64,000 nt of DNA from Benincasa hispida (GCF_009727055.1 NC_052349.1:48156085-48220084), one strand, 5' to 3'. Counted from the stretch's first letter, positions 12,462 to 23,915 are shown. The notes: generated by a model from the letters alone, not told the origin. Numbers and translations: made by a program.

Positions 12462-14137
12462 GTGGGAGTGGGTGCTCGTTCTTTGGAGGTAAAGGATTTT
12501 GGATTGTCTGACGGTCGCTCTGAGGAAGGTGAAGGGTCTGGTATGGGGAGTGTTGGGTTGAAGAAGAAAATTTGGGTTATGAGGGTTAAACCATGTGGGT
12601 TGGGTAATGGGTTAGTTGATGGGCAGGAAGTGAAAGTGGTGTCTGGGACCCTTGAGAATGTTGGAGGCCCGGATGAAAACCGGGTTGTGAGGGGTGTTGA
12701 AGTGGTCCTTGAGGGAGCTGGATTAAGCGTACCTGATAGGAGTGGGTTGAGGCTAAGTGAAGGGAGTGGTATGGTGCAGTGGGAGCAGGGGCGAAGTCAG
12801 ATAGTGATGAGGTTTCGCGGGCTGGGCTTTGTAGAAGTGAGGGGTGATTGGTGGACACTCAGGTTCTTTGTGAGTGGGAGGAGCCGGTTCCTAAAACCGG
12901 TTTCTGGGGGTTTGGTCCAAAGGTGGTTCGGTTGGTGGAGGGGTGTGGTTCTGGTGGTTTTGGATCTAGCGTGAAAGAGGGAAATTCGTGAGTAGGCCTT
13001 TTTAGGTCTAAGTTGAGGGGTAATTTGGAGTTCATTCCTCTATTGGTTGAAAATGATAAAGTTATTGTTGAACCTTGTGAGGAGATTATTGGTGAGGGTG
13101 TCTGTATGTGGGAAAAATCTCTAGTTGGTCAGTTTGTAAATGCTAAACTCCTGTACTCTGTTATTTGTCTTCTTGTTTAGAGAATTTGGGGATGTGTAGA
13201 GATGCCAACCATTACCTTGTTGGATAATGGTTTGATTATATTTAAATTTTAGAAGGTAGAGTCACGGGATTGGGTGCTGGAGAATGGTTCATGGCACTTG
13301 GGTGGCAAGCCCATCTTATTACGACAGTGGTCTCCAGGTATTGTTCTTGAAACCTTTGTTTTTGATTCTGTTCCTATTGGATAAACTGAAGCGGTTCCCT
13401 TGAAGTTGTGACGGATAGGGGCTTAACAGTGTTAGCTAATGTCGTGGGTAAACAAATCTGTCTCATTTGATGTTGCAATAAGAGAGCGACGACGGTTATT
13501 GTATGCAAGGGTTGGTGTTCAGGTGGATGGTAATTCATTAATGCCTCCTTCCGTCACTGTTAGAATACGGGGTCAAGAGTTATTATTTCAGTTGTGTATA
13601 AGTGGAAACCTCGTAGGTGTTCTTGCTGTGGTTTTTTTAGGCATACTAGGGCAGTGTGTGAGCAACAGGTTTGGAGAAGGGTCCAATGAGTTGTGTATTG
13701 TGGCAGTCAATGAGGGGTGTTTGGAGAAGAATGGGGGAGTTGAGAGTGTGAGGAAGGGGCAGAACTTGGGTATAGGTGCGAGGGGAGCTGGCCCAGTGGA
13801 TAAGATTAAGGGCGTGGGGAGGGTCGAAGAGTTTACTATGGTTAGTCGGTGTAGGCGTGATAGAGGAGGTGTAGGGCATAGGAGTGGTAGTGGGTCACCG
13901 GGTATGACGTCCTTAAAGAGCAGAGTAGTTTATGGGTCCCCTGGAATAACGGGGTTTGTAAAGCATATTGATGATCGTAATCAGTTTGATGTTTTGTGTG
14001 ACAAGGGGGGAGACTTGTTGGCATCGACACTAGTGCAGGCAGATCCTAATCCTTTGTTTGTTATGAATGGGATGTTTGGGATTTTGGGCAAAGGCCTAGT
14101 GGGAAGTGGTAGGTATGATCTCTTGCAAGATTCATGA
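12462..14137 (+). pseudogene. LINE ORF1: DUF4283 plus CCHC zinc knuckle
   Basis: The DUF4283 region is spread over frames: KSLVGQFVNAKLLYSVI (about 13110-13170), then SRDWVLENGSWHLGGKPILL (about 13265-13325) and RQWSPG. A further YARVGVQVDG segment near 13500 leads to a CX2CX4HX4C knuckle at about 13605-13650 (CSCCGFFRHTRAVC), read in a different frame from the flanking ORF. Together these are the usual parts of plant L1 ORF1, an RNA-binding chaperone. 12462-13010 is an open, Gly/Val-rich stretch that may be its N-terminus, but I see no motif there. Stops at about 12972 and 13180 and several shifts show decay. Confidence 0.7.
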
Positions 14138-14147
14138 TTTGGTGTTC

Positions 14148-14365
14148 CTAGAATGTTAGGAGGTTGAATGACCTTGTCAAGTGTAGGGTGATGGCAAACT
14201 TTCTAACTTCCTCATCTGTTACTTTTTGTTGTTTGCTTGAGACAAGGGTTCGTCGTGAGAATTTTGGTATGGTGATGCTTGGAGTTTTGTGTGTAGCCAT
14301 AGTATGTGATGACGGGAAATTAGAAGTCAATTTTACTCGACAACCAAATTCTCGTGGACGCGGTA
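14148..14365 (+). pseudogene. LINE ORF2, N-terminal endonuclease stub
   Basis: The start of an L1-type apurinic endonuclease is readable: WNVRRLNDLVKCRVMANFL, then VTFCCLLETRVRRENFGMV and finally PNSRGRG near 14355. In the family this domain nicks target DNA to prime reverse transcription. The reading stops abruptly at 14366, where an LTR of another element begins. No reverse transcriptase motif appears between 16352 and the poly(A) tail, so most of ORF2 is lost. Confidence 0.7.
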
Positions 14366-16351
14366 TGTGATGCATGTTCTTAAGATATGCGTTGATAGTC
14401 ATGCGTCGATGGTCATGCGTTGGACTGATAATGCGTTAATGAATGTATGCGATGACCATGCGTCCTGCCACAAGTTTTCTTATGCTCATGCCAAGTATAA
14501 CGTGAACATAAGTTTCTCAGGTAATCCGAGGTCGGACACAGAGACTTGTAGCTATATGATTGCGGTGATGTGCATACAGCAATTGAAATAAAAGAATGGA
14601 AGGGAGGTTGCTACGTTAATCCTACTCCTACTCCTATCTAATAGACAACGCAATGAGAATATGCATGAAAGGTAGAGATACGACAAAACTTGACATGAAA
14701 TAAATGTATGGGAAAATAGATAAAATACGGAGATGATTTCATTGCAACCTTAAGAGTGACCGCAAGAGCAACCCTAGTCAACGCAAGCCATGAGATCATG
14801 CAACACTCATACAATAGTAAACCACCTCTAGGTGCGAATGCTATGGCTTCTAATGCTAGAACGCATGCGATATATGCGATAAGTCTATAGGACCTACACA
14901 TAAGCCTCTATTCTTATTTATGCATTGACAAAGTGACACACACACAAATAAGGCGACCACATAATATCATACCTATTTCTAGGATGCATGCGATGCAGTG
15001 TTGACAAACAGAGCTTATCTCTAAGATCCACATTCTTGCCTATGCGTTCCAATCCACTCTCCCGAGTCTTGGATTTGTGTTTGAGACTCCTCCCCCAAGT
15101 ATGCCTAAATGATGAATGAAGTGCTCATAGAATAAGGTAACTGCGTGAAATTTTCTGACCTAAGATTGTTACTATCCCTAGTGAACAATACATATATTGC
15201 TTAATGCGACGAACCACTTACCCTCCTAGGTAGTTGATTGTTGCTGACTTTACTCATAGACAAGCAATGTGTTAGCCTATAGACAGGTGTTGCAGCAGCT
15301 TCACACTAAGAAAATAAGATTACTCACATACTCATGCAATGCACACCTCTCGGTGGGTTGGTACATGCTTCATATCCCTAATCCACATGACTAAGTATGC
15401 GATACCCAAGCAATCCCACTAAGTGTTGCAATGAAAGTAAAGATGCTAAGCAAAGAAGATGGAGATGGAGTCGAAGGAACAAAGAAATGCGATGAAACAA
15501 ATTGTATTAATTCCTTAATCACAAAATGTCATTCAATATAGTATAAGCAAAGAAAGCGAAATGGAATGACAGGATGGAAGCAAAGACTTGCTTCTAGCGG
15601 ATGTGCGTCAAGGATACCGGTGGTGTCATGGATGGGCAGAGGAACTAAATCTCTTGAGATCTAGTTTCGGTCGAAGGCTCTGGTCGTCACTCGGAATGGA
15701 TGAAGGAGGTGAAGAACTCTCAAGCATTTTCTCATGCAATTTGTCTGGATTGCGGGGAGAATCCCTGGATAACTTGAATTTTTGCTCATCGGCTTCTATT
15801 TATGGAGCTTGGGTTGCCGACAACATTAGTTGGACTGCTCTGAGTCTGACATTCAACACGTTAGTCCTTTCTGAACCTCTGCCACTAACGGCGTGGTGGG
15901 TGAAATGTCAACTTCATCTTTTGGTTTTTATCGAGGTAGATCCGTTGCTGTGTTCATTCCACCAACCTTGCGTTCATCCCATTAGAATACGTTGTCGCAT
16001 AGCCGCAATCATTCAATGGCCGCATTCACTTAATACCGCAACTCTACATGATGACCGCAATCGCTTGACGAGCTCAACTCCCATGCGATGGACGCATAGG
16101 ACTGATTACCGCAACATCCATGCGTTGATCGATGCGTTTGCCTTTGCGATGGAGTGTTTCTCCGCATGCTATCGTTTATGCGGTGGTCCAGTTTCCACAT
16201 TTGCGTCCATTTCTTGCATTAGCTACCAAAATAGAACATTGAACGCATAATTAACACAAAATAACAGGTTGGCTGAGATTCGACATGTTCATCGACGCAA
16301 GCTCATTTTCTTGTGAATTCCTAACATGATTGCCACATATTCTGCCTAACA
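14366..16351 (-). repeat. T1-type LTR (probable solo LTR) inside the LINE
   Basis: Read on the minus strand it begins TGTTAGGCAGAATATG, has a TATA-like box (CCATAAATAG, plus coordinates about 15799-15808), is rich in ATGCG and CGCA words, and ends ATGCATCACA. The last 170 bp share ordered blocks with the end of the T1 LTR (CCTCGGAT, GAGAAACTT, ACTTGG, AAACTTGTGG, ACGCATGG). I found no clean target duplication, so an insertion followed by a small deletion, or a slightly different boundary, is possible. Confidence 0.55.
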
Positions 16352-16646
16352 ACCTTCATAATTCTAAGTAAAAGGCCTAAGCTCATTTTTTTTTTAACTT
16401 CACGTTGTTCTCTGTTTTGTAGCCCTTAGTTTGTGGGGGTTTTGGGTCTTTTCTTTGTCTTTCACCTTGTTGATTTGCGAGTTTGCGTTTATGTATTGGT
16501 TCTGTTCTAGTCTTCTCCTATTGGCTTTCTTTTGGTTTTGTTGCCCTATCTTTGCTTGTGCTTTGTTGCTTTAATGCCTTGATCTCGGACTATGGGATCC
16601 CCTTTGTTATTGTATAATAATATCACCTATTCTTAAAAAAAAAAAA
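16352..16646 (+). other. LINE 3' tail
   Basis: T-rich 3' untranslated sequence containing TTTGTGGGGGTTTTGGG, GGACTATGGGATCCCC and TATAATAATATCACC, leading into the 14-A tract. It is the sequence expected at the 3' end of a plant L1 element. It carries no ORF. Confidence 0.65.
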
Positions 16647-16709
16647 AATTAAATAAAACTTATTTAATTTTTATTTGCATAATAATTAAATAACCAATTA
16701 CATATTAAA

Positions 16710-16784
16710 CCCAATTTAATGTATATATTTAACTATCATATACATCACATATATATGATAGTTAAATATATACATTAAATTGGG
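16710..16784. repeat. perfect 33-bp inverted repeat with 9-nt spacer
   Basis: The arm at 16710-16742 and its exact reverse complement at 16752-16784 flank CATCACATA. All 33 positions pair. It lies in the AT-rich part of the S1 LTR, just right of the LINE. In single-stranded form it would make a long hairpin. It may be a small foldback insertion or a structure native to the LTR. Confidence 0.95.
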
Positions 16785-17827
16785 CATGTATATGTGCAAT
16801 ACATCTCTATTAATTAATTCTTTATGAATATAATTCACTTGAATTAATTAATTTGAATCTTAATCAAATATTACTTTCCAATTTAATTATAGATCATATC
16901 TATAATTAATTATATATTAACCACATTAATATATAGTTTTCTCAAATTAATTTGAACAATTCAAATTATCTCTCTTAAGTATCCTCTAGTAAGCTAATGA
17001 GGGACTTGGTGAATCTGTAGATCATAAGCTCCAACAATATGAGATTAATTGGCTAAACTCATTAACCAAATTAATCAATATTTGTTAACTATGGGTACAC
17101 TCCACTAAAGACCCACAACTACATTCTTCTCACTACAAATATATTTCTTGCTTCCATAGATGTAGACCAATACCAGTAAGTTAATCTTTCACCAGTATTT
17201 GTAACCCCAACTGGGTCAAATTACCATTTTACCCTTGGGTTACCTTTGACTTCTTAAGTACCAATGCTCCTCTAATGAACAACTTGTTTATGATCGAACC
17301 AATAAACAAAAATCCCTCTCAGGCCAATGAGAGGGTGGGGCTCTTTGTTCAAATCCCAAAGCCACCATTTAAGGGAACATTCATCTACTCACGCTTAAGG
17401 CGGGAAGGAGCGAATTTCATCTTGTATCATTACGTTCCTAGCTCCCCACTTAGTCTTGTCCCCAAGATGGTGAACATATTGGGTCGGCGATCTGGCCACC
17501 CTCATCCATACAAACCAAAGGATAGCCCCCCGTGCACAAGAGTTCATAGTATACTCAAGATTAAGATAAGTTGTCTATGTCATCCAATTGAAATAGGAAC
17601 CTAACTAGTTAATGGTATTACATTTAGTAGTTACTATTCCGCATTCCAGTCTTATACAAACTCATTGCATAGGATACCTCAACTCACGTGTCATCTACAC
17701 AAACACATTGGATCATTGCGTTTGTATCAAATACAAAGTGGGTCGTATCCATAGTGTTACCAAGATAAGGTACCCAACTTTATCTCTATACTAAGACCCT
17801 TTAGGCTGTATTGTGAATATTGATCCT

Positions 17828-18020
17828 GTTTGGGTTGATACTCTAAAGCTCGTAGGGTCCTATAGTTTGTAAATATATTGAACAAACTCATTTTAATAAA
17901 ATATATGATATTTTCAAACTCAGTGTTTATTTAATAAAATATATGATACTTTATTCCATTTTTTAGTTGCATTAACCACAAACCAATAAACTAACATCCA
18001 AGATTATCTTGTAACTTAAA
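17828..18020 (+). repeat. first ~190 bp of a C3-family LTR, probably the C3 5' LTR
   Basis: TGTTTGGGTTGATACTC, CTCGTAGGGTCCTATAG and AACCAATAAACTAACATCC match, block by block, the start of the C3 3' LTR at 49156 and of the solo LTR at 44771. It stops at AACTTAAA where G1 begins (TGATCTCC, 18021). Because C3 pol reappears after G1, I infer this is the 5' LTR of C3 split by G1. Confidence 0.65.
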
Positions 18021-19476
18021 TGATCTCCAAAGCATTTTGGAGTCATTACAAGAAAATTGTGCCAAAAATATAAACAATGACCAGGAAAATCAACAAATTG
18101 AAGAGAATCAAGTAAACACCCAGGAGAGCAACGAGTAAGGCTTTTAGATCATCGATCATCGAGTATTTACTACAATACTTTCAAATACCATCGAATAGAC
18201 TATCGAGTATTCAACTATATTTCATCGAGTCATCAACATCGAATCATCGAGTTTCTTCTAATTCATTTTCCATCGAGTTAAAGCAATCAAGTAAAGAACA
18301 TCTAGAGTTAAGCATCGAGTATTGACCATCGAGCGTCGAGGTTCGAGTATGAAACAGAAAACTTGATGCGTTTGTTCTTCTTTCTAGATTTTGATGTGAT
18401 TCATCTGGGTGCCTCGTGATGCTTTGTTGCTGGTATAAATGAGTTCAGTTCTTCAACGAAACAAAATTCAGAATAAAGAGATATCATTTTTTTTTTAGAA
18501 AATCCATCACTCTCGGAAGCAAAAACTTCGAAGAAGAGAAACCCATTTTTTGAAGAGAGAGACTTCGGATTTCAAAAGCAATTCTTGTAATTTTCTGAGA
18601 GATTAAGTCGATTTATACTCAGACTTGTATCAATATGCAACTATCAATGGATTGCTTAAAGAATTTCATCGTCTATGAGCAAGTAAATCTTTTTCTTGGG
18701 GAACTATGTAATTAGGCATTTTGTTTAAACTTTTCTTGAATTCTCTTTCATATAATTACTTTCTTTTGAATGTTCTTGCTGAGATTTAGAATAAAATTGA
18801 TTAAGATTGAATTGACGACTCAAGATTAATCAATTTTTGTATGCAAAAATTACATGATTCTATAACAAAATTGTAACTGTAGTTGCAAGAATTAGTAGTC
18901 TTGATAGAAAATATGGACTTTTTTTCATCTTTTCTTTAAAGAATCTATTAATTCAGAACATTCATGTAATCAATCTTTAATTTTCAGTCTTTTGATTTCA
19001 AAATTGGAATGGTTAAAAAAACCCATAAGTTTAATGAAATTTAGGGATTAATTGTGAAACGTCTTTAGGAAGCAATTAAGACCTAGATTAGGGTTAATGA
19101 TAGAATCTAATTGCATGATTTCTTATTAAGTCAATGATAGAATTGCCTAGTTACATAAAATCCCTAGGATTTCATTTCCTTAAATCTTATCTCACAATCT
19201 CTTTCTTATTTCTCTCATCAATAAATTTTCTATATCAATTCTTGTCTTTTTGCTTAGTTAGTGTTTTTTAGTTCTTAAAACAAACAACCCCCTCATTTAA
19301 TATTTTGCATTTTGGAATTCAAATAGTCTATTTTTAGGCCAATTAATTGCGCTTTTCTTGGGATAGACCTTTTACTTTCACTATTACTACGTGTTAGTTC
19401 TAGTTGTAGTTAGAGTTCTATAAATTTCATTTGTTTTGGGTAGATAGAATTAATGACACCTACTTTATACCGAACA
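18021..19476 (+). repeat. G1 5' LTR
   Basis: It starts TGATCTCC with an inverted repeat CTCCAAA/TTTTGGAG just inside the end, and ends CCGAACA four bases before the primer-binding site. U3 holds many ATCGAGT words (18150-18350). A TATA box TATAAAT lies at 18434-18440. The 3' two thirds match the minus-strand copy at 53739-55030. The exact 5' start is inferred from the junction with the C3 LTR. Confidence 0.7.
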
Positions 19477-19479
19477 ATT

Positions 19480-19497
19480 TGGTGCCGTTGCTGGGGA
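19480..19497 (+). other. G1 primer-binding site
   Basis: TGGTGCCGTTGCTGGGGA closely matches the TGGCGCCGTTGCCGGGGA site of Athila/Tat elements, which as I recall pairs with the 3' end of tRNA-Asp. Two C-to-T differences fit decay. Confidence 0.75.
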
Positions 19498-19639
19498 ACC
19501 GAGCAATTGACCTTTTAGAATTTTTGAATTCCTCTAAAAAAAATAACAAAACCAAAAATAGTAGATTTTAGGCTTTCCTTTTGTGTATGACCCGCTCCCT
19601 CAGAGTTTACTTTGTGATTTGATTGTAGATATCGACCAT

Positions 19640-20900
19640 GAGGAGAGGAGATTATGAAGATTAAGAGCTAGACGAGAGCAACAAGAATTTGAAGAGTTGG
19701 GTCAATAAGAAGAATAACTACAACCAAACATCATGAGTGAAGCAAGAGAACAAACTTTGTGTGAGCTAGCGAAACCAGATTATAATCAACAACCTATTTG
19801 AATTGTATACCCGAAGACAACTGTCCCATTTGAACTCAAACCGAGGCTAGTACATTTACTTCCAACTTTTAGAGGGCAACCCGGTGAAGACCTTCACAAG
19901 CACATGAAGGAGTTCCACCTTGTTTGTGATGGGATGCATCCTCATGGAGTGACACAAGAGTAGCTCAACCTTAGAGCCTTCCCTTTCTACTTGAAAGATG
20001 TGGCTAAGGATTGCCTATACTACCTATCGGCCGGTTCTATTACTACGTGAAATGGGTTGAAAAAGAAATTTTTAGAAAAATTCTTTCTGGCATCTGAAGC
20101 GAATAACATAAGAAAAGAGATTTATGGAATTAAACAAAGTGTAAGAGAGTCTTTGTATGAATATTGGGAAAGATACAAATAGTTATGTGCATCTTTTCCA
20201 TACCATCAAATTTCTGAGCAATATCTAATTCAATACTTCTATCCAGGTTTACTCCTATCCAAGAGAAGTAATATAGATGCGGTTGCTGGTGGAGCTTTAG
20301 CAGACAAAACACTGACCGAAGTGAGCCAACTTATATCTACCATGGCAGAGAACTCTCATAATTTGGGGACATGGACTCTTGATAACTCTGTTGTTCAATC
20401 TAGTGAGGTAAGTGAACTTAGATCGCAAGTATCTAATCTAGTTTCTTTTTTTACTCAGGTAGCCCAAGGAGGTTTCCCTTAAGTCAAACCGTGCAGGGCG
20501 TGTGGATTAGTCAATCACAATTCTGAGGCTTGCCCACAAACCCAAGTCAATACCATAGGTGGATTTCAGAGAAAATACGACTCCCATGGGCAAACATATA
20601 ACCAAGGATTGAGAGATCATCCCAATTTCAAGTGGGGATCTCAAGGGCAATATGAGAACCGAAGCCCACCATCTTCTTCAAGCTTCTCAGGTATATGTCT
20701 CTAGAAGACGTAGTAAAAACCCTTGCTGGCCATTTATTAAAATTCAACAGGAACTCCACAATTTGCAAAAGGATAACATTCAACTTCATCATGAAACCAA
20801 GCAACTTCAACAAGACACTAAATCCTTTCAACAAGAGACTAGACAAGGCTTCACAAACTTGGGCACTCAAATAACACAACTTGCAACTGTGGTAAGCAAG
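19640..20900 (+). pseudogene. G1 gag, Athila type, with several stops
   Basis: The likely start is the ATG at 19733 (MSEAREQ). The capsid-like segment reads VPFELKPRLVHLLPTFRGQP, HMKEFHLVCDGM, AFPFYLKDVAKDCLYYL, FLEKFFLASEANNIRKEIYG and SLYEYWERYK, the usual Athila gag order. A CX2CX4HX4C zinc knuckle (CRACGLVNHNSEAC) follows near 20495-20535. In-frame stops at 19799, 19961, 20048, 20180 and 20480 all fall at codons one C-to-T or G-to-A step from Arg, Gln or Trp. The product would have coated the element RNA in cytoplasmic particles. Confidence 0.8.
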
Positions 20901-20901
20901 C

Positions 20902-22077
20902 TTGAGAGTAAATCATCTGGAAAAGCATCCCGCTCAATCGAAGCATGCAAATGTAAGTGCAATCACTCTAAGAAGTGGTAAGGAAATCCCCTCTTCCTTT
21001 AAAGATGCAATCCCGGTTCAATCTCCTTCCAAGAGGCAAGAAAAGATAATGAAAGAACAAGAGAGCAAGGTAAGTGAGCCAAAAGAGACTCCTATTTTTC
21101 CCGAGGTGTGTGATTATTCTCCCCCTAAGATAGAGTCGTATGTACCCAAAGCACTATTCCTTAGTAGATTAGCGAGACCTAAGGTAGAAGATGTTGACCA
21201 TGAGCTAATTGAGATGTTCAAAAAGGTACAAATCAATATCCTTTTGCTTAATGCTATTCAAAAAATACCTAGGTATGCTAAATTTCTAAAAGACTTGTGT
21301 ACTAATAAAAGAAAAGGGAAGGTAGAGGAGAGAATAATTGTTAGTAAGAATGTCTCTGCTTTGCTTAAAAAAGATATGCCTAAAAAATGTAGAGATTCAG
21401 AAATGTTTTCCTTACCATGCAAAATTGGAGATAGAATTATCACTCATGCCATGTTAGACCTAGGTGCATCAATAAATGTAATACTTTTTCATTTTCTTGA
21501 AGATCTCAAATTGAATGTCCTACAAAAAACGAATGTTTGCATACAAGTAACGGATAGGTCATATATTCAACCCTTAGGCATTGTTGAAGATGTTTTGTTG
21601 AGAGTCGGAAAATTAATCTTTCTTGTTGATATTTACATTCTAAAACTGGATGAACCTTACTCTAATTCTTCCTCTAACACTGTACTTGGTAGACCCTTCA
21701 TAAAAACAGCAAAAACAAGAATAGACGTAGATAAAGGGTTTTTATCGGTAGAATTTGATGGAGAGGTGAAATCTTTCAACATTTATGGTATCATGAAATT
21801 TCCTGAAGAATATTTGTCTCTTTTTTCACTTGATACATGCGATGCATTTGATGAATTATTATTTTCAATTGATGAAAATTTGGAATTTTTGGTTGTTCCC
21901 TCCATCGACCTTGAAGATGACGACTCTTTGATTGACTTTTTCTTTACTTCCAATGATTTTGATTTGAATAATAACCCCTTTAACGATGATGATGTGGAAT
22001 CTCAGGTACAAGGAATCGAGCATAAGGCTCTTCTTTCTCACCTCAAGTATGTTTTCCTAGGAGAAGAAAAAGCATAA
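20902..22077 (+). CDS. G1 gag C-terminus and aspartic protease (391 codons open)
   Basis: This is one of the few long open frames left. Residues about 1-150 are a charged Gag-Pol linker. The protease follows: MFSLPCKIGDRIITHAMLDL, then the active site DLGASIN (residues about 188-194), ADRS-like TDRSYIQPLGIVEDVLLRVG, and the second lobe VLGRPFIKTAKTRIDVDKG. DLGAS instead of DSGA is normal for the Athila lineage. The protease would process Gag-Pol in the particle. The ATG at 20902 is not the natural start, since the frame continues from gag. The frame ends in a 52-bp duplication at 22019-22108. Confidence 0.75.
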   Translation: MRVNHLEKHPAQSKHANVSAITLRSGKEIPSSFKDAIPVQSPSKRQEKIMKEQESKVSEPKETPIFPEVCDYSPPKIESYVPKALFLSRLARPKVEDVDHELIEMFKKVQINILLLNAIQKIPRYAKFLKDLCTNKRKGKVEERIIVSKNVSALLKKDMPKKCRDSEMFSLPCKIGDRIITHAMLDLGASINVILFHFLEDLKLNVLQKTNVCIQVTDRSYIQPLGIVEDVLLRVGKLIFLVDIYILKLDEPYSNSSSNTVLGRPFIKTAKTRIDVDKGFLSVEFDGEVKSFNIYGIMKFPEEYLSLFSLDTCDAFDELLFSIDENLEFLVVPSIDLEDDDSLIDFFFTSNDFDLNNNPFNDDDVESQVQGIEHKALLSHLKYVFLGEEKA

Positions 22078-22108
22078 GGCTCTTCTTTCTCACCTCAAGT
22101 ATGTTTTC
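22019..22108 (+). repeat. 52-bp period direct duplication in G1 pol
   Basis: A 38-bp block beginning AGCATAAGGCTC and ending GTATGTTTTC occurs at 22019-22056 and again, identical, at 22071-22108. The second copy shifts the protease-reverse transcriptase junction and adds the stop at 22075-22077. Probable slippage or break repair. Confidence 0.9.
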
Positions 22109-22139
22109 ATATCTAGGGAACTCATATCTTCTCAGGAAA

Positions 22140-23202
22140 GTTCACTAGTGGAAACATTGAAGGGCCACAAGAGAGCGATTGGTTGGACTTTACGAGATAT
22201 CAAAGGGATAAGCCCTTCCCTTTGCATACACATAATCGTTCTCGAGGACAGAGCTAAGGCAACCGTTCAACCTCATAAAAGGCTAAATCCAACCATGAAG
22301 GAAATTGTTCATAAAGCAATTCTTAAGGTTCTTGAAGTCGGTATAATCTACCTAGTCCCAGACAGTCAATGGGTAAGTCCAATACATGTGGTACCAAAGA
22401 AGATTGGCATGACCATTGTGAAAGATGAAAAAGGAGAGATGATTCTCATGAAAGTGTAAAATGGTTGGAGAATGTGTATAGGCTTCATAAAACTCAAAGA
22501 GGTAACAAAAAAGGATCATTTTCCTATACCTTTTATTGATCAAATGGTTGAACGGTTAATCGGGAAGCCATATTTCTGTTTTCTTGATGGTTTTTCTAAA
22601 TTCTATCAAATATCTAAAGCACAGGAAGACTAAGAAAAGGCTACATTTACTTGTACTTATGGTACCCATGGATTTAGAAGAATTCCATTTGGGCTATTTA
22701 ACTCCCCAGATATGTTTCAAAGATGTATGATGAGCATATTCTTTGATTATGTTGAAAAATGCATTGAAATTCTCATGGACGACTTCACTGGGTATGGTAT
22801 TTCTTTCGAAGATTGTTTGCACAATTTGAGTTTGATCTTGAAAAGATGCATAGAAACAAATTTAGTGTTGAATTATGAAAAATGTCATTTTATGGCTTCT
22901 CATGGAATAGTGGTAGGACACCTTGTATCTTTTAAGGGCATAGAAGTGATAAGGCTAAGATAAATGCCATAGCTAACCTTCACTATCCTGAAAATATTAG
23001 GGAAGTCCACACTTTTCTTTGTAGTGTAGGGTTCTAAAGGAGGTTCATCAAGGATTTTTCCAAAATTGCACTCCCCCTATCAAGCCTTCTTTAAAAAGAT
23101 GTTGCATTCAATTTCAACAAAGAATGCAAGGAAGCTTTTGACACACTTAAAGAGAAGTTGACATCAACTCCGATCCTTCGACCACCCCGATGGGGCTTGT
23201 TA
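22140..23202 (+). pseudogene. G1 reverse transcriptase
   Basis: Athila-type reverse transcriptase: AIGWTLRDIKGISPSLCIH, RRLNP-like KRLNPTMKEIV, SQWVSPIHVVPKK, DHFPIPFIDQMVERLIG, YFCFLDGFSKF, TFTCTYGTHGFRRIPFGL and the catalytic ILMDDFTGYG (Y/F-x-D-D box as LMDD, about 22775-22785). Stops at about 22457 and 22631 and a frame change near 22955 break it. It ends with LTSTPILRPPRWG at 23202, exactly where C2 is inserted. The enzyme copies element RNA into DNA. The missing thumb and RNase H resume at 42655. Confidence 0.85.
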
Positions 23203-23915
23203 GGAATGTCCTAGAACTCTCAGTTTGTAAATTTTGTGTTAAACATTCTATTTATCAATAAACTATTATTGAGTATCTTTTTCAATAAAGTTGTTGATTT
23301 TGCATTCTATTACGAAAATCCAATAAACATATCCATGGCTATAGTATGAATACTTTAACTTTATGTGGTGACATAAACAAGATCAAGTTAATAGTATATA
23401 GCCTAAATGGTTTATAAGTTTATGGATGTAATTGGATATCTTATCCTGGTAACACTATTGGATGCGACCCATTTTGTATAGGTAATACAAATGATGTGAT
23501 CCACAGATCATTCATATAGAGACATGTGAATGGGGGCATCTTATACAATCAGTTTGCATATAGACTGGACTATGAAATAGTCATTTTTCTTTATAATGAC
23601 TGTTTATTATTACAACTGACTATTTCATACTAAAGTAACCTAGGATAATTCGATCTTAATCCTGAGCTAGCTATGAACTCTTGTTTATTTGGGATTGTCC
23701 TTTTATCTGCATGGGTGAGAGTAGTCCAACAACACTGCTCAATAAGCCTTCCATTTCGGGGATAAGACCGGATGAATAGCTGGGGCATAGCCCTACACGA
23801 TGGAATTCACTCCTACCCGTTTTAGGGTTAGCATATAGGTTGTTCTCTTAAGTGTTGATTTTAGGTCTTGAATAATCAGGGCCCCGCCTTCTCATAATAG
23901 AGAGGAACATGATTC

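Larger units (their letters stand above)
11909..16646 (+). mobile_element. L1-like LINE (non-LTR retrotransposon), interrupted and decayed
   Basis: The right end is a 14-A run (16635-16648) after a T-rich 3' tail. AATTAAATAA occurs directly before the element (11899-11908) and again at 16647-16656, a plausible 10-bp target duplication, though the word is simple and AT-rich. The interior holds a DUF4283-like ORF1 and the start of an endonuclease. From 14366 to 16351 it is replaced or interrupted by a foreign LTR. The rest of the endonuclease and all reverse transcriptase are absent. Confidence 0.75.
7544..17827 (-). repeat. S1: minus-strand copia-type LTR, split by hAT and LINE insertions
   Basis: Three pieces read continuously on the minus strand once the insertions are removed: 16657-17827, 11693-11908 and 7544-7950. 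On that strand it runs through CTATCCTTTGGTTTGTATGG, GATGAAATTCGCTCC, GTTCATTAGAGGAGC and a TATA box (CTATATAAAG, plus coordinates about 11766-11775), then ends near CGATCCCTACACA at 7544. Its own 5' start is missing at 17827, where the plus-strand C3 LTR begins. Perfect target duplications of the hAT element confirm that the flanks were once joined. Confidence 0.65.

Noticed and set aside
12586..12858. Minus-strand open frame in the LINE
   Set aside because: Antisense shadow of the Gly/Val-rich ORF1 region; no recognisable domain.
15588..16250. 220-codon plus-strand frame
   Set aside because: It lies across a minus-strand LTR, including its TATA box, and has no homology that I recognise; chance open frame.
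17275..17604. 109-codon plus-strand frame
   Set aside because: Antisense of the conserved S1 LTR blocks; the same blocks are non-coding in five other LTRs.
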